Virus record (IMG/VR): IMGVR_UViG_3300022226_000011
Span: 1-42,567 of that record
From: a virus
Strand: one strand, 5' to 3'
DNA: 42,567 nt
Position numbers and translations under genes: made by a program. The stretch's first letter is position 1. Each line of letters starts with the position of its first letter. A model generated the notes under the pieces. That model searched no databases. It worked only from the letters and a program-made list of their open reading frames with translations, and was not told the origin of the DNA. Positions 17,585-22,729 of the stretch are shown here, one piece after another.

Positions 17585-17975
17585 GGGGATGACCCGGTTT
17601 CGACAGGGCAAGGAGGACAATTCGCGCAAGGAAGCCAGCCAACGAATGCTTTGATCAGCGTTGGAAAATATAACTGCAAACGACAATGTCGAACAGTTCG
17701 CTCCTATTGCTCTAGCAGCGTAGAAAGCTGGGCGTCAACAGCCTGGGAACAGAAAGTTGGAAAACCGTTTGTTTTAGACCTCTGCTTAGATACGTTTATG
17801 CAAACAGCAGACTAGACACGACACTTTGAATGTCGACTGCTATATCAATTTATTGGCTTGCCAATATGATGTCTAACAACCAAAAGCTGTCAGTAGCTCA
17901 AACTGAATAACCTTGTAAGAATGTGAATTGTGTGATATGTTTTGGACGCGGGTTCGATTCCCGCCGTCTCCACCA
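17585..17975 (+). ncRNA. ssrA: tmRNA (transfer-messenger RNA), tag ANDNVEQFAPIALAA
   Basis: Acts with SmpB to rescue stalled ribosomes and tag the unfinished protein for proteolysis. The 5' end has the diagnostic GGGGATGACCCGGTTTCGAC; the 3' end has a T-arm with TTCGATT, the acceptor strand GTCTCC pairing with GGGGAT, and encoded CCA. The tag frame runs 17676-17723 from GCA to TAG and reads ANDNVEQFAPIALAA; the hydrophobic LAA end is the typical ClpXP/ClpAP degron. Length 391 nt, normal for one-piece tmRNA. tmRNA genes are uncommon in phages. A 7-bp hairpin (ATGGTTC/GAACCAT) separates it from tRNA-Thr. Confidence 0.93.
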
Positions 17976-18024
17976 GAGCGAAAGCCCGCCTACGTAGGCT
18001 TGACAGTCGGAGAGACGACACTTT

Positions 18025-18101
18025 GGGGAGAGAGTCCAGCTGGTGACGGCGCCTCTTTTACAAGGAGATTTCGCAGGGTTCGATTCCCTGTCTCCCCACC
18101 A
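18025..18101 (+). tRNA. tRNA-Val(UAC)
   Basis: Acceptor GGGGAGA/TCTCCCC perfect, D-stem GTC/GGC, anticodon loop TTTACAA (UAC) on a stem with one mismatch at its base, T-arm with TTCGATT, encoded ACCA. Confidence 0.85.
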
Positions 18102-18105
18102 GTAA

Positions 18106-18170
18106 GTACGCCGGGCGGGATTGACTATCGTCCAGCCCCAAGCCTAGTCAGCAGAAGGGTCCCGGTGTGC
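18106..18170 (+). ncRNA. Structured RNA element between tRNA-Val and the promoter
   Basis: A 10-bp outer helix (18106-18115 with 18161-18170, G-T pairs included) encloses a 6-bp helix TGACTA/TAGTCA (18122-18127 with 18145-18150). It contains no reading frame or tRNA. The stem is too long to be chance in 65 bases; the role is unknown. It could be a processing or stability element for the upstream transcript. Confidence 0.5.
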
Positions 18171-18205
18171 CGTTTTCATTGAAGAAAAAAACATCAGACA
18201 AAGGC

Positions 18206-18234
18206 TTGACAAGCACAAAATGATCTGATAGAAT
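18206..18234 (+). promoter_or_regulatory. Strong sigma70-like promoter for the structured RNA
   Basis: TTGACA (18206-18211), 17-base spacer, TAGAAT (18229-18234). No reading frame follows; the transcript would start near 18241 in the structured non-coding region. The segment AATGATCTGATAG also occurs around the -10 of the promoter at 35499. Confidence 0.75.
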
Positions 18235-18240
18235 GTCTAA

Positions 18241-19223
18241 ACCGAAAGGGAGAAAGAGAAATAATAGGAAATGGTTGTGAATGCGAATGGTGAGCAGATT
18301 CATTGTCAATGAATTGGGAGTGGGGTCAGTACCCATCACAATCGCCAACAGTTCTGTAAAGGAAAGCAGAACGAAGGAGAAGGGTCGCGACAGTTGCGAG
18401 TAAGGTGGATTAAGTTCTGAAGCCGAGAAAGCACTGCCTTCTTCAGGGACACATAACAACAGCCGCCACGAGGCGTGTCCTGGGTAACGCCAATGTTGTT
18501 GAAAACTGGTTATGGGCTAGTGGCGCAATTGGGAGCGCATCTGCTTTGCACGCAGGGGGTTGTGGGTTCGAGTCCCATCTGGTCCACCAGTGAAAAGGTA
18601 GATTCCTTCGGGTTTCTATTGAAGTAGTCGGCTGTGGAGTGCCGCAAGCCTCGAAAGAGGGTATACGTCTATCCCGAGTCCAGGGTGAAGGCGGGTTGAA
18701 AGACCAAATCTCCACACAACGGCAACTCAGTCCCTTAGCGGGGATAGCAACTGAGTGATTCCTTCGGGAGTCAGTCTCATTATGAGGCACACACCGTTGT
18801 AGTCCGTGCAGTTGGCGCTGCTAAGGAAGTTAGTGTGAATTGTGTCCCGCCAAGGCGCAATGATCGGCAAAGCTTGTGGTATTGTTCGTGGCTCGCAAGG
18901 TTACGGGCGAATACCCCTCAGATTACAAGTGTTAGGACAACCAACAATTTTGACTGTTGTAAGGTTAAGGTCTGAGAAAGTGTGATTCGTTGAGCTACAC
19001 CACGCGAGTGGGAGATCAGCAAACACTGGTCATGGATGAAGTGTCGTACAACACGAATTCCAAGAAGAATCACATGGATAAGAGGTTGCACAACCCTCAA
19101 CATAATTCCCTAGCAGGAAATGTGTGGTTAAAAGTTGCTAACTCTTTACACAGGAGTGGTTTCGTGGGCATTGGGTCCCTGATAGCAACACGATTCGGCT
19201 GGAGCCTTGCCGAGTTTCTTTAT
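18241..19223 (+). ncRNA. Large structured non-coding RNA region (ornate-RNA candidate)
   Basis: About 1 kb with no credible protein, driven by the promoter at 18206, with tRNA-Ala embedded at 18514. By hand I find helices 18273-18280/18336-18343 (8 bp), 18298-18304/18308-18314, 18351-18356/18367-18372, 18417-18422/18441-18446, 18633-18639/18710-18716, 18716-18722/18794-18800 enclosing three hairpins, 18917-18928 with 18957-18962 and 18971-18976, 18981-18988/19067-19074 (8 bp) and 19134-19140/19183-19189. Tetraloop hairpins: CCTC-GAAA-GAGG, GGTT-GAAA-GACC, CCAC-GCGA-GTGG and a cUUCGg loop at 18757-18772. GNRA/UUCG loops and nested long-range helices are typical of large ornate RNAs (GOLLD, ROOL) found next to phage tRNAs. 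Whether it is one of these or a new class cannot be told by eye. Confidence 0.6.
18514..18589 (+). tRNA. tRNA-Ala(UGC), copy 1
   Basis: Acceptor GGGCTAG/CTGGTCC, D-arm GCGC...GCGC, anticodon arm TCTGC-TTTGCAC-GCAGG (UGC), T-arm GTGGG-TTCGAGT-CCCAT, encoded ACCA. It lies inside the large structured RNA region. Confidence 0.9.
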
Positions 19224-19302
19224 GGGCTATGGGACTGCCTGGGGTGGTCACCTCGCTTGCACCGAGGATAGCAGCAGGGTTCGAGTCCCTGATGGTCCAC
19301 CA
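19224..19302 (+). tRNA. tRNA-Ala(UGC), copy 2
   Basis: Acceptor GGGCTAT/ATGGTCC, D-stem GAC/GTC with a long loop, anticodon arm CCTCG-CTTGCAC-CGAGG (UGC), T-arm with TTCGAGT, ACCA. Like copy 1 it is preceded by TTATGGGCTA; the two copies bracket the 3' part of the structured RNA. Confidence 0.9.
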
Positions 19303-19307
19303 AAGGT

Positions 19308-19456
19308 AGCGGCTGTGCCGCTCGTGTATCCCACGTAAAAGGTAGTCTTAATTCATGGGCGATATCCCATGGATGGCGATTGGACGCCGGATTTGATCCC
19401 TCATTCTAGACAGAGGAGGACAAGGCGTGACCTAGCCGTAAGGGAGAGTCCTTCGG
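19308..19456 (+). ncRNA. Hairpin-rich spacer between tRNA-Ala and tRNA-Val
   Basis: Hairpins AGCGGC-TGT-GCCGCT (19308-19322), CGTG/CACG, CATGGG/CCCATG (19354-19371), GGCG/CGCC and a UUCG hairpin just before tRNA-Val. A CCTTCGGG motif of the same kind occurs at 18604 and 18761. No reading frame. Probably part of the same structured precursor. Confidence 0.4.
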
Positions 19457-19461
19457 GATTT

Positions 19462-19538
19462 GGGATAGTAACTCAGTCAGGTAGAGTGTTACTGTGACAA
19501 GGTAGAAGCCACTGGTTCGAATCCAGTCTGTCCCACCA
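19462..19538 (+). tRNA. tRNA-Val(GAC)
   Basis: Acceptor GGGATAG/CTGTCCC, D-arm CTCAGTCAGGTAGAG, anticodon loop GTGACAA (GAC), T-arm ACTGG-TTCGAAT-CCAGT, encoded CCA. Confidence 0.9.
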
Positions 19539-19592
19539 GCGCGTCTATGGAATCCATGCCGGGGACGGTACCAGCGCGCACCATGACGCTTT

Positions 19593-19657
19593 AACGGATG
19601 CGTTAGCCTAAGGGAAGAAAATTGACTGGTCCCGCGTTTAGTTACAGTCAATCCGTT
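19593..19657 (+). ncRNA. Structured spacer element before tRNA-Ile
   Basis: TTGACTG/CAGTCAA (19622-19628 with 19645-19651) stacks directly on AACGGA/TCCGTT (19593-19598 with 19652-19657), giving 13 bp interrupted only by a 23-base bulge on the 5' side. No reading frame. The inner stem resembles that of the element at 18106. Confidence 0.45.
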
Positions 19658-19663
19658 ATTTAT

Positions 19664-19750
19664 GCGCCTGTATCCAAGTCAGGTCCAAAGGAACTCGCCT
19701 GATAAGCGAGCGCAATTGCTTCATAGGTTCAAATCCTATCGGGCGCACCA
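19664..19750 (+). tRNA. tRNA-Ile(GAU) with 12-nt variable region
   Basis: Acceptor GCGCCTG/CGGGCGC, D-stem TCC/GGA, anticodon arm CTCGC-CTGATAA-GCGAG (GAU), T-arm ATAGG-TTCAAAT-CCTAT, ACCA. The variable region is 12 bases (CGCAATTGCTTC) instead of the usual five for Ile. Confidence 0.85.
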
Positions 19751-19828
19751 GAGAGGTACCGGAAAACCTCGTAAAACACCGGATTTTCGAAGGAGAAGGA
19801 GAAGGAAATGGAAGACGATTTTACATAT

Positions 19829-19904
19829 GGGGAGGTAGCTGATGTGGTCTTAGCGCTCGGTTGAAGCCCTTGAGATGTCGGTTCGATTCCGACCTTCCCC
19901 ACCA
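19829..19904 (+). tRNA. tRNA-Phe(GAA), irregular anticodon stem
   Basis: Acceptor GGGGAGG/CTTCCCC, D-arm GCT...AGC, T-arm GTCGG-TTCGATT-CCGAC, ACCA. Read canonically the loop is TTGAAGC (GAA) on a poor stem; a better 5-bp stem CTCGG/TTGAG leaves a 9-base loop. A short 18-codon frame from 19808 runs into it and is not credited. Confidence 0.75.
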
Positions 19905-19910
19905 TTTTTT

Positions 19911-19992
19911 GTCTATAGTGAACGATGGACGTTCAGAGGTCTCATAAACCTCCGAGAAATCAGCACTGGTTCGATTCCAGTTATAGGCACCA
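19911..19992 (+). tRNA. tRNA with CAU anticodon (Met or Ile2), 12-nt variable region
   Basis: Acceptor GTCTATA/TATAGGC, 5-bp D-stem TGAAC/GTTCA, perfect anticodon arm GAGGT-CTCATAA-ACCTC, T-arm ACTGG-TTCGATT-CCAGT, ACCA. CAU could be elongator Met or, after lysidine modification, Ile2. The variable region is long. The next tRNA begins at the following base. Confidence 0.85.
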
Positions 19993-20087
19993 TGCGGGGT
20001 AGAGAAGCGGTTGGGTGCTAAAACACCCTTAACTCATTGGGCTCATAACCCGAAGAACGGAAGGTTCGAATCCTCCTCCCGCTACCA
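19993..20087 (+). tRNA. Initiator tRNA-fMet(CAU) with a hairpin in the D-loop
   Basis: Initiator marks are present: unpaired T1-T72, GCGGGG/TCCCGC, and three G-C pairs GGG-CTCATAA-CCC. The D-stem GAG/CTC closes a 28-base loop that contains an extra hairpin GGGTG-CTAAAA-CACCC, so the gene is 95 nt instead of 77. T-arm GAAGG-TTCGAAT-CCTCC has one mismatch; ACCA is encoded. Confidence 0.85.
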
Positions 20088-20132
20088 AAGAGACGAATGA
20101 CACGATGCACTCTATAAAAAGCGGTGTCTTAA

Positions 20133-20207
20133 TGCGGGTTGGTGTAGCGGCTAGCATGCTGGGTTCATGTCCCAGAGCCGGGGGTTCGAGTCCCTCATCC
20201 GCAACCA
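20133..20207 (+). tRNA. tRNA-Met(CAU), elongator type
   Basis: Acceptor TGCGGGT/ATCCGCA, D-stem GTG/CAT, perfect anticodon arm CTGGG-TTCATGT-CCCAG, T-arm with TTCGAGT, encoded ACCA. Third CAU tRNA in a row. Confidence 0.9.
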
Positions 20208-20215
20208 TTTTTGCC

Positions 20216-20244
20216 TTGACAAGCTGGTCTTGATGAGGTATGGT
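20216..20244 (+). promoter_or_regulatory. Sigma70-like promoter before tRNA-Glu
   Basis: TTGACA (20216-20221), 17-base spacer, TATGGT (20239-20244); transcription would begin just before tRNA-Glu at 20258. Confidence 0.7.
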
Positions 20245-20257
20245 CTAGTTAATATGT

Positions 20258-20334
20258 GGCGTGGTCGTCTAGCGATCTAGGACCCTTGGTTTTCACCCAA
20301 GATAACGTCGGTTTGAATCCGTCCCACGCTACCA
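20258..20334 (+). tRNA. tRNA-Glu(UUC)
   Basis: Acceptor GGCGTGG/CCACGCT (G1-U72), D-stem GTC/GAC, anticodon arm CTTGG-TTTTCAC-CCAAG (UUC), T-arm GTCGG-TTTGAAT-CCGTC, ACCA. Confidence 0.9.
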
Positions 20335-20351
20335 CTAACTGGAGAAAGAAA

Positions 20352-20618
20352 ATGGATGATTTGAGTATTTATCACCTCGAAAGAGGAATTCGCATGCAGA
20401 AGGTTGAGGCAGAAGCCAAGGAACTTCTGAAAGAATACGCAGAAGTGCTTGAAACTTCCAAGCCCGAAATCAAGAGTAATTTGAATGAATTCGCTCTTGA
20501 AGAGGCGGGAATTGAATTGACCAATGTCGTCATTTGGGACCAAGGAACCATCGACGTTGAGTTTGGAAAATTTGTAGGAGAAGATCCTTGTTCTATTTCT
20601 CGTTTCTTTTCCCTTTAA
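20352..20618 (+). CDS. Small acidic helical protein, 88 aa
   Basis: Starts at ATG after GGAGAAAG. The first 60 residues are helical and rich in Glu and Lys (MQKVEAEAKELLKEYAEVLE); the end is a short hydrophobic strand region. No family recognised. It is read from the same transcript as tRNA-Glu and lies between that tRNA and tRNA-Gln. Confidence 0.6.
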   Translation: MDDLSIYHLERGIRMQKVEAEAKELLKEYAEVLETSKPEIKSNLNEFALEEAGIELTNVVIWDQGTIDVEFGKFVGEDPCSISRFFSL

Positions 20619-20627
20619 GGAATAATC

Positions 20628-20711
20628 ATGTTTAGATGTCTTATAGAATACCCAGATGAGATTCAATCCCAGCAACCGCTGTGTGTTGCATTCTGTAGGG
20701 GTATGGTCTAA
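20628..20711 (+). CDS. Possible 27-aa peptide overlapping tRNA-Gln
   Basis: ATG after an AGGA site; 27 codons with three Cys (MFRCLIEYP ... CVAFCRGMV), ending 15 bases inside tRNA-Gln. The ribosome-binding site is plausible, but tRNA processing would cut the message. Listed with low confidence. Confidence 0.2.
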   Translation: MFRCLIEYPDEIQSQQPLCVAFCRGMV

Positions 20712-20772
20712 CTGGTAAGACACTTGACTTTGAATCAAGCCGATGGGGGTTCGAACCCCTCTACCCCCGCCA
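20697..20772 (+). tRNA. tRNA-Gln(UUG)
   Basis: Acceptor GGGGTA/TACCCC with an open A1-C72 pair and G73, both fitting Gln identity (weak first pair). D-stem GTCT/AGAC, anticodon arm CTTGA-CTTTGAA-TCAAG (UUG), T-arm with TTCGAAC, GCCA. Confidence 0.9.
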
Positions 20773-20776
20773 TTGT

Positions 20777-20853
20777 TGCCGATTAGCCAAGTGGACTAAG
20801 GCGGGAGACTCTGAATCTCTTATTCGTGGGTTCGAATCCCACATCGGCTGCCA
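20777..20853 (+). tRNA. tRNA-Gln(CUG)
   Basis: GCCGAT/ATCGGC with open T1-T72 and G73, D-stem GCC/GGC, anticodon arm GGAGA-CTCTGAA-TCTCT (CUG), T-arm GTGGG-TTCGAAT-CCCAC, GCCA. Confidence 0.9.
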
Positions 20854-20855
20854 AT

Positions 20856-21149
20856 ATGAACAACATTGCAAATCTAGAAGAATTTAGGAAAAGAATAGGT
20901 GAAACAAGTGAAGTTGAAGACGAAGAGGAAGTACGGACGCTCTCGGATGAGCAAATTGAGAGAATTCTCTACTCGACTATCGAAGGAAGAGAAGAAATGC
21001 CTTCGGAAGAAGAAATGGTTGCTGTTCTAGTGTGGGCTCACCACACGACAGTCAGAACAGGAATGTTGAATTTGATTTACGAAGGTGAGCTAAATGTCCG
21101 TTGGGACGAAGAGAATGAAGATTTGATTGTAACTGCGAGGGAAGAATAA
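20856..21149 (+). CDS. Acidic protein of unknown function, 97 aa
   Basis: First ATG is only two bases after the CCA of tRNA-Gln(CUG), so no Shine-Dalgarno is available outside the tRNA; translation may be leaderless after tRNA removal or start from the unprocessed RNA. The protein is Glu-rich (EVEDEEEVRTLSDEQIERIL) with a short hydrophobic middle and a beta hairpin-like end (LNVRWDEENEDLIVT). No family recognised. Confidence 0.55.
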   Translation: MNNIANLEEFRKRIGETSEVEDEEEVRTLSDEQIERILYSTIEGREEMPSEEEMVAVLVWAHHTTVRTGMLNLIYEGELNVRWDEENEDLIVTAREE

Positions 21150-21158
21150 AATAGGTAT

Positions 21159-21247
21159 GGTAGTTGTCCGGCATGGACGAGGACACCGGTTTGAACCCGG
21201 CTGCGGCTTAATCTCCGTCAAGAGTTCGATTCTCTTAGCTACCGCCA
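21159..21247 (+). tRNA. tRNA-Ser(UGA)
   Basis: Acceptor GGTAGTT/AGCTACC, D-stem GTCC/GGAC, anticodon loop TTTGAAC (UGA) on CCGG/CCGG, a class II variable arm with CGG/CCG pairing, T-arm AAGAG-TTCGATT-CTCTT, GCCA. Confidence 0.85.
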
Positions 21248-21250
21248 CAT

Positions 21251-21343
21251 GGACAGATGGCAGAGTCAGGCTTATCGCACTTCCCTGCTAAGGAAGCGTA
21301 CCTGTGATGGGTACCGAGGGTTCGAATCCCTCTCTGTCCGCCA
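21251..21343 (+). tRNA. tRNA-Ser(GCU)
   Basis: Acceptor GGACAGA/TCTGTCC perfect, anticodon arm CTTCC-CTGCTAA-GGAAG (GCU), variable arm GTACC/GGTAC, T-arm GAGGG-TTCGAAT-CCCTC, GCCA. Three bases after the previous tRNA. Confidence 0.92.
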
Positions 21344-21393
21344 CGTTAGCAACGACATAGCTCTGCAAGAGGTAAGCAGTCAAACCTCCGCAT

Positions 21394-21471
21394 GCGTCGT
21401 CGGTCTCAATGGTGGGACATCAGCCTTCCAAGTTGAATATCAGATGGGTTCGATTCCCATACGGCGCTCCA
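21394..21471 (+). tRNA. tRNA-Gly(UCC)
   Basis: Acceptor GCGTCGT/ACGGCGC, D-stem GTC/GAC, anticodon arm TCAGC-CTTCCAA-GTTGA (UCC), seven-base variable region, T-arm ATGGG-TTCGATT-CCCAT, TCCA. Confidence 0.88.
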
Positions 21472-21481
21472 ACAAACTCAC

Positions 21482-21547
21482 TGTACAGGTTGCAAACTGT
21501 ACAACGAGCCACCACTGGATCCTTAAGTTGTACAAATGACGTGGTGG
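21482..21547 (+). ncRNA. Two-hairpin structured spacer
   Basis: TGTACAG/CTGTACA (21482-21488 with 21497-21503) and CCACCAC/GTGGTGG (21509-21515 with 21541-21547), both 7 bp and perfect; a further TTGTACAA in the second loop could pair with the first stem. No reading frame. It precedes the anticodon-short tRNA-like gene. Confidence 0.45.
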
Positions 21548-21556
21548 GTTAGGAAA

Positions 21557-21624
21557 GTTGGCGTAGTTTAATGGTAAAACGCCCGCGAAGGTGGGAGATA
21601 TGGGTTCGACCCCCGTCGTCAATG
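21557..21624 (+). tRNA. tRNA-like gene, anticodon loop three bases short
   Basis: Acceptor GTTGGCG/CGTCAAT, D-arm GTTT-AATGGTA-AAAC, T-arm ATGGG-TTCGACC-CCCGT are all normal. The anticodon arm is CCCGC-GAAG-GTGGG, 14 bases instead of 17: a 5-bp stem closed by a tetraloop with no room for an anticodon. An alternative 3-bp stem with an 8-base loop would expose GAA but lacks U33. CCA is not encoded; a T run follows. It may be a decoy, a non-decoding RNA or a decayed gene. Confidence 0.55.
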
Positions 21625-21640
21625 GACCTTTCATTTTTTT

Positions 21641-21715
21641 GCGGCAGAGTGTCTATGGTTGACTACTTCCTTGCCAAGGAAGACTTTGCGGGTTCGAATC
21701 CCGTCTGCCGCTCCA
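21641..21715 (+). tRNA. tRNA-Gly(GCC)
   Basis: Acceptor GCGGCAG/CTGCCGC, D-stem GTC/GAC, anticodon arm CTTCC-TTGCCAA-GGAAG (GCC), T-arm GCGGG-TTCGAAT-CCCGT, TCCA. Confidence 0.92.
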
Positions 21716-21720
21716 GCGCA

Positions 21721-21773
21721 TGAGGCACAGTCCTGTGACAGTGAGATCAGGGACCTGACCCAGGGAGACCTCA
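21721..21773 (+). ncRNA. Compact multibranch RNA element
   Basis: Outer helix TGAGG/CCTCA (21721-21725 with 21769-21773) encloses hairpins CACAG/CTGTG (21726-21737) and TCAG/CTGA (21747-21758). It lies between tRNA-Gly and tRNA-Thr and has no frame. It resembles a small three-way junction; function unknown. Confidence 0.4.
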
Positions 21774-21783
21774 AGGGTATTTT

Positions 21784-21860
21784 GCCGATATAGCTCAGTC
21801 AGGCAGAGCACTTTCCTGGTACGAAAGATGTCATCGGTTCGAATCCGATTATCGGCTCCA
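21784..21860 (+). tRNA. tRNA-Thr(GGU)
   Basis: Acceptor GCCGATA/TATCGGC, D-arm GCTC-AGTCAGGCA-GAGC, anticodon arm CTTTC-CTGGTAC-GAAAG (GGU), T-arm ATCGG-TTCGAAT-CCGAT, TCCA. Fully canonical. Confidence 0.95.
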
Positions 21861-21913
21861 TTAAACAACAGAAAGAGATGTGCTATTGTGAAGTTCTTAA
21901 CCTGTGAGGGGAT

Positions 21914-22144
21914 ATGATTGAATCTGGCAACACGCAAGCTCAGTTCAACATGGTCAAAGAGGCTTTGTTGGATGCTCTTGTGAAAGAGAAAATGATGAAG
22001 CAAGAAGTTGCTGACGCTCTTAAAGAAAATTACGCAATTGTTTTGACCAAAAGAAGTTGGCTAGGAAAGTTTATAGACAAACTTGTTTTTGGAAACAACG
22101 ATAAAGACGAATTCAAAATTGTTGTGGTAAGAATCGTCAAGTGA
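21914..22144 (+). CDS. Unknown small protein, 76 aa
   Basis: Starts at ATG after GAGGGGAT. Helical first half (MVKEALLDALVKEKMMKQEV) and a short beta end (FKIVVVRIVK). No family recognised. Its stop overlaps the GTG start of the next gene (GTGA), so the two are co-translated. Confidence 0.6.
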   Translation: MIESGNTQAQFNMVKEALLDALVKEKMMKQEVADALKENYAIVLTKRSWLGKFIDKLVFGNNDKDEFKIVVVRIVK

Positions 22145-22485
22145 AAATACTTGTTTGCGGCGGTCGCAAATACGATGACCAAGAGCATGTTTCTCAGATC
22201 TTGGATATGATTCATGAAGATTACCCAATCACTTGTGTTGTACATGGAAACGCCACGGGCGCAGATTCCTTTGCACAAGCTTGGGCGATAGCAAGCGGCA
22301 TCAAAGAAAAACCCTATCCAGCTGATTGGGACAAGTGGAAGCACGCAGCAGGTTCCATCCGGAATGCTGAAATGTTGAGAGACAATCCAGACATCGAATT
22401 GGTCGTTGTATTTCCTGGCAACAGGGGGACCAACGACATGAGAAAGAAAGCAGAACGGGCTAAGATTCAAACTATCTGCCCATAA
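22141..22485 (+). CDS. SLOG-family (DUF2493, YspA-like) nucleotide-binding protein
   Basis: A 114-aa Rossmann-like protein: MKILVCGGRKYDD forms the first strand and Gly-rich loop, VVHGNATGADSFAQAWA the second phosphate-binding segment, followed by PADWDKWKHAAGSIRNAEML and FPGNRGTNDM. This order is diagnostic of the DUF2493/YspA branch of the SLOG superfamily, thought to bind nucleotide-derived ligands. The substrate is unknown. GTG start, overlapping the previous stop. With two deoxyribosyltransferase-like genes nearby it points to handling of modified nucleotides. Confidence 0.8.
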   Translation: MKILVCGGRKYDDQEHVSQILDMIHEDYPITCVVHGNATGADSFAQAWAIASGIKEKPYPADWDKWKHAAGSIRNAEMLRDNPDIELVVVFPGNRGTNDMRKKAERAKIQTICP

Positions 22486-22495
22486 AGGAGAAACA

Positions 22496-22729
22496 ATGGA
22501 AGAGACAGAAGTTCAGACTCCAGGCAAGCCTTGGAAGAACGCGGCGTATCGTGCCACTTTCGAAGAAGCTGACGCTATTCGAAATGAGCGGCTTCAAGAA
22601 GAGGGAACCCAAGCAAAGGTCAAGTGGATGCCTTCAATGAATCAGTTCGCCGTAAAAGTGCGGAGGGACCCAATCGTTGAAGCGACCGAGAAGCTAGTTA
22701 TGAAGAAGAACAAGAAGAGAAAGAAGTAA
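22496..22729 (+). CDS. Small basic protein, 77 aa
   Basis: Starts at ATG after AAAGGAGAAAC. It contains an amphipathic helix (FEEADAIRNERLQEE), a strand segment (VKWMPSMNQFAVKVRR) and ends in a Lys/Arg-rich tail (MKKNKKRKK). No family recognised. It abuts the next gene with no gap, so it is probably in one operon with the SLOG and patatin genes. Confidence 0.6.
   Translation: MEETEVQTPGKPWKNAAYRATFEEADAIRNERLQEEGTQAKVKWMPSMNQFAVKVRRDPIVEATEKLVMKKNKKRKK

Noticed and set aside
18106-18170. Self-cleaving ribozyme (hammerhead or HDV-like)
   Set aside because: No CUGAUGA/GAAA core and no HDV-type nested pseudoknot that I can draw.
18241-18513. RNase P RNA
   Set aside because: A GGGTAACGCC stretch resembles part of it, but the conserved P4 strands and other core motifs are missing.
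18990-19271. 93-codon open frame across the structured RNA and tRNA-Ala
   Set aside because: It runs into a complete tRNA, has no ribosome-binding site, and its composition is unlike the neighbouring proteins; the helices explain the region better.
19808-19864. 18-codon frame with a good GGAGAAGG site
   Set aside because: It is mostly tRNA-Phe sequence; too short and overlapping to credit.
21249-21539. 96-codon frame across tRNA-Ser and tRNA-Gly
   Set aside because: It covers two complete tRNA genes, so it is a chance frame.
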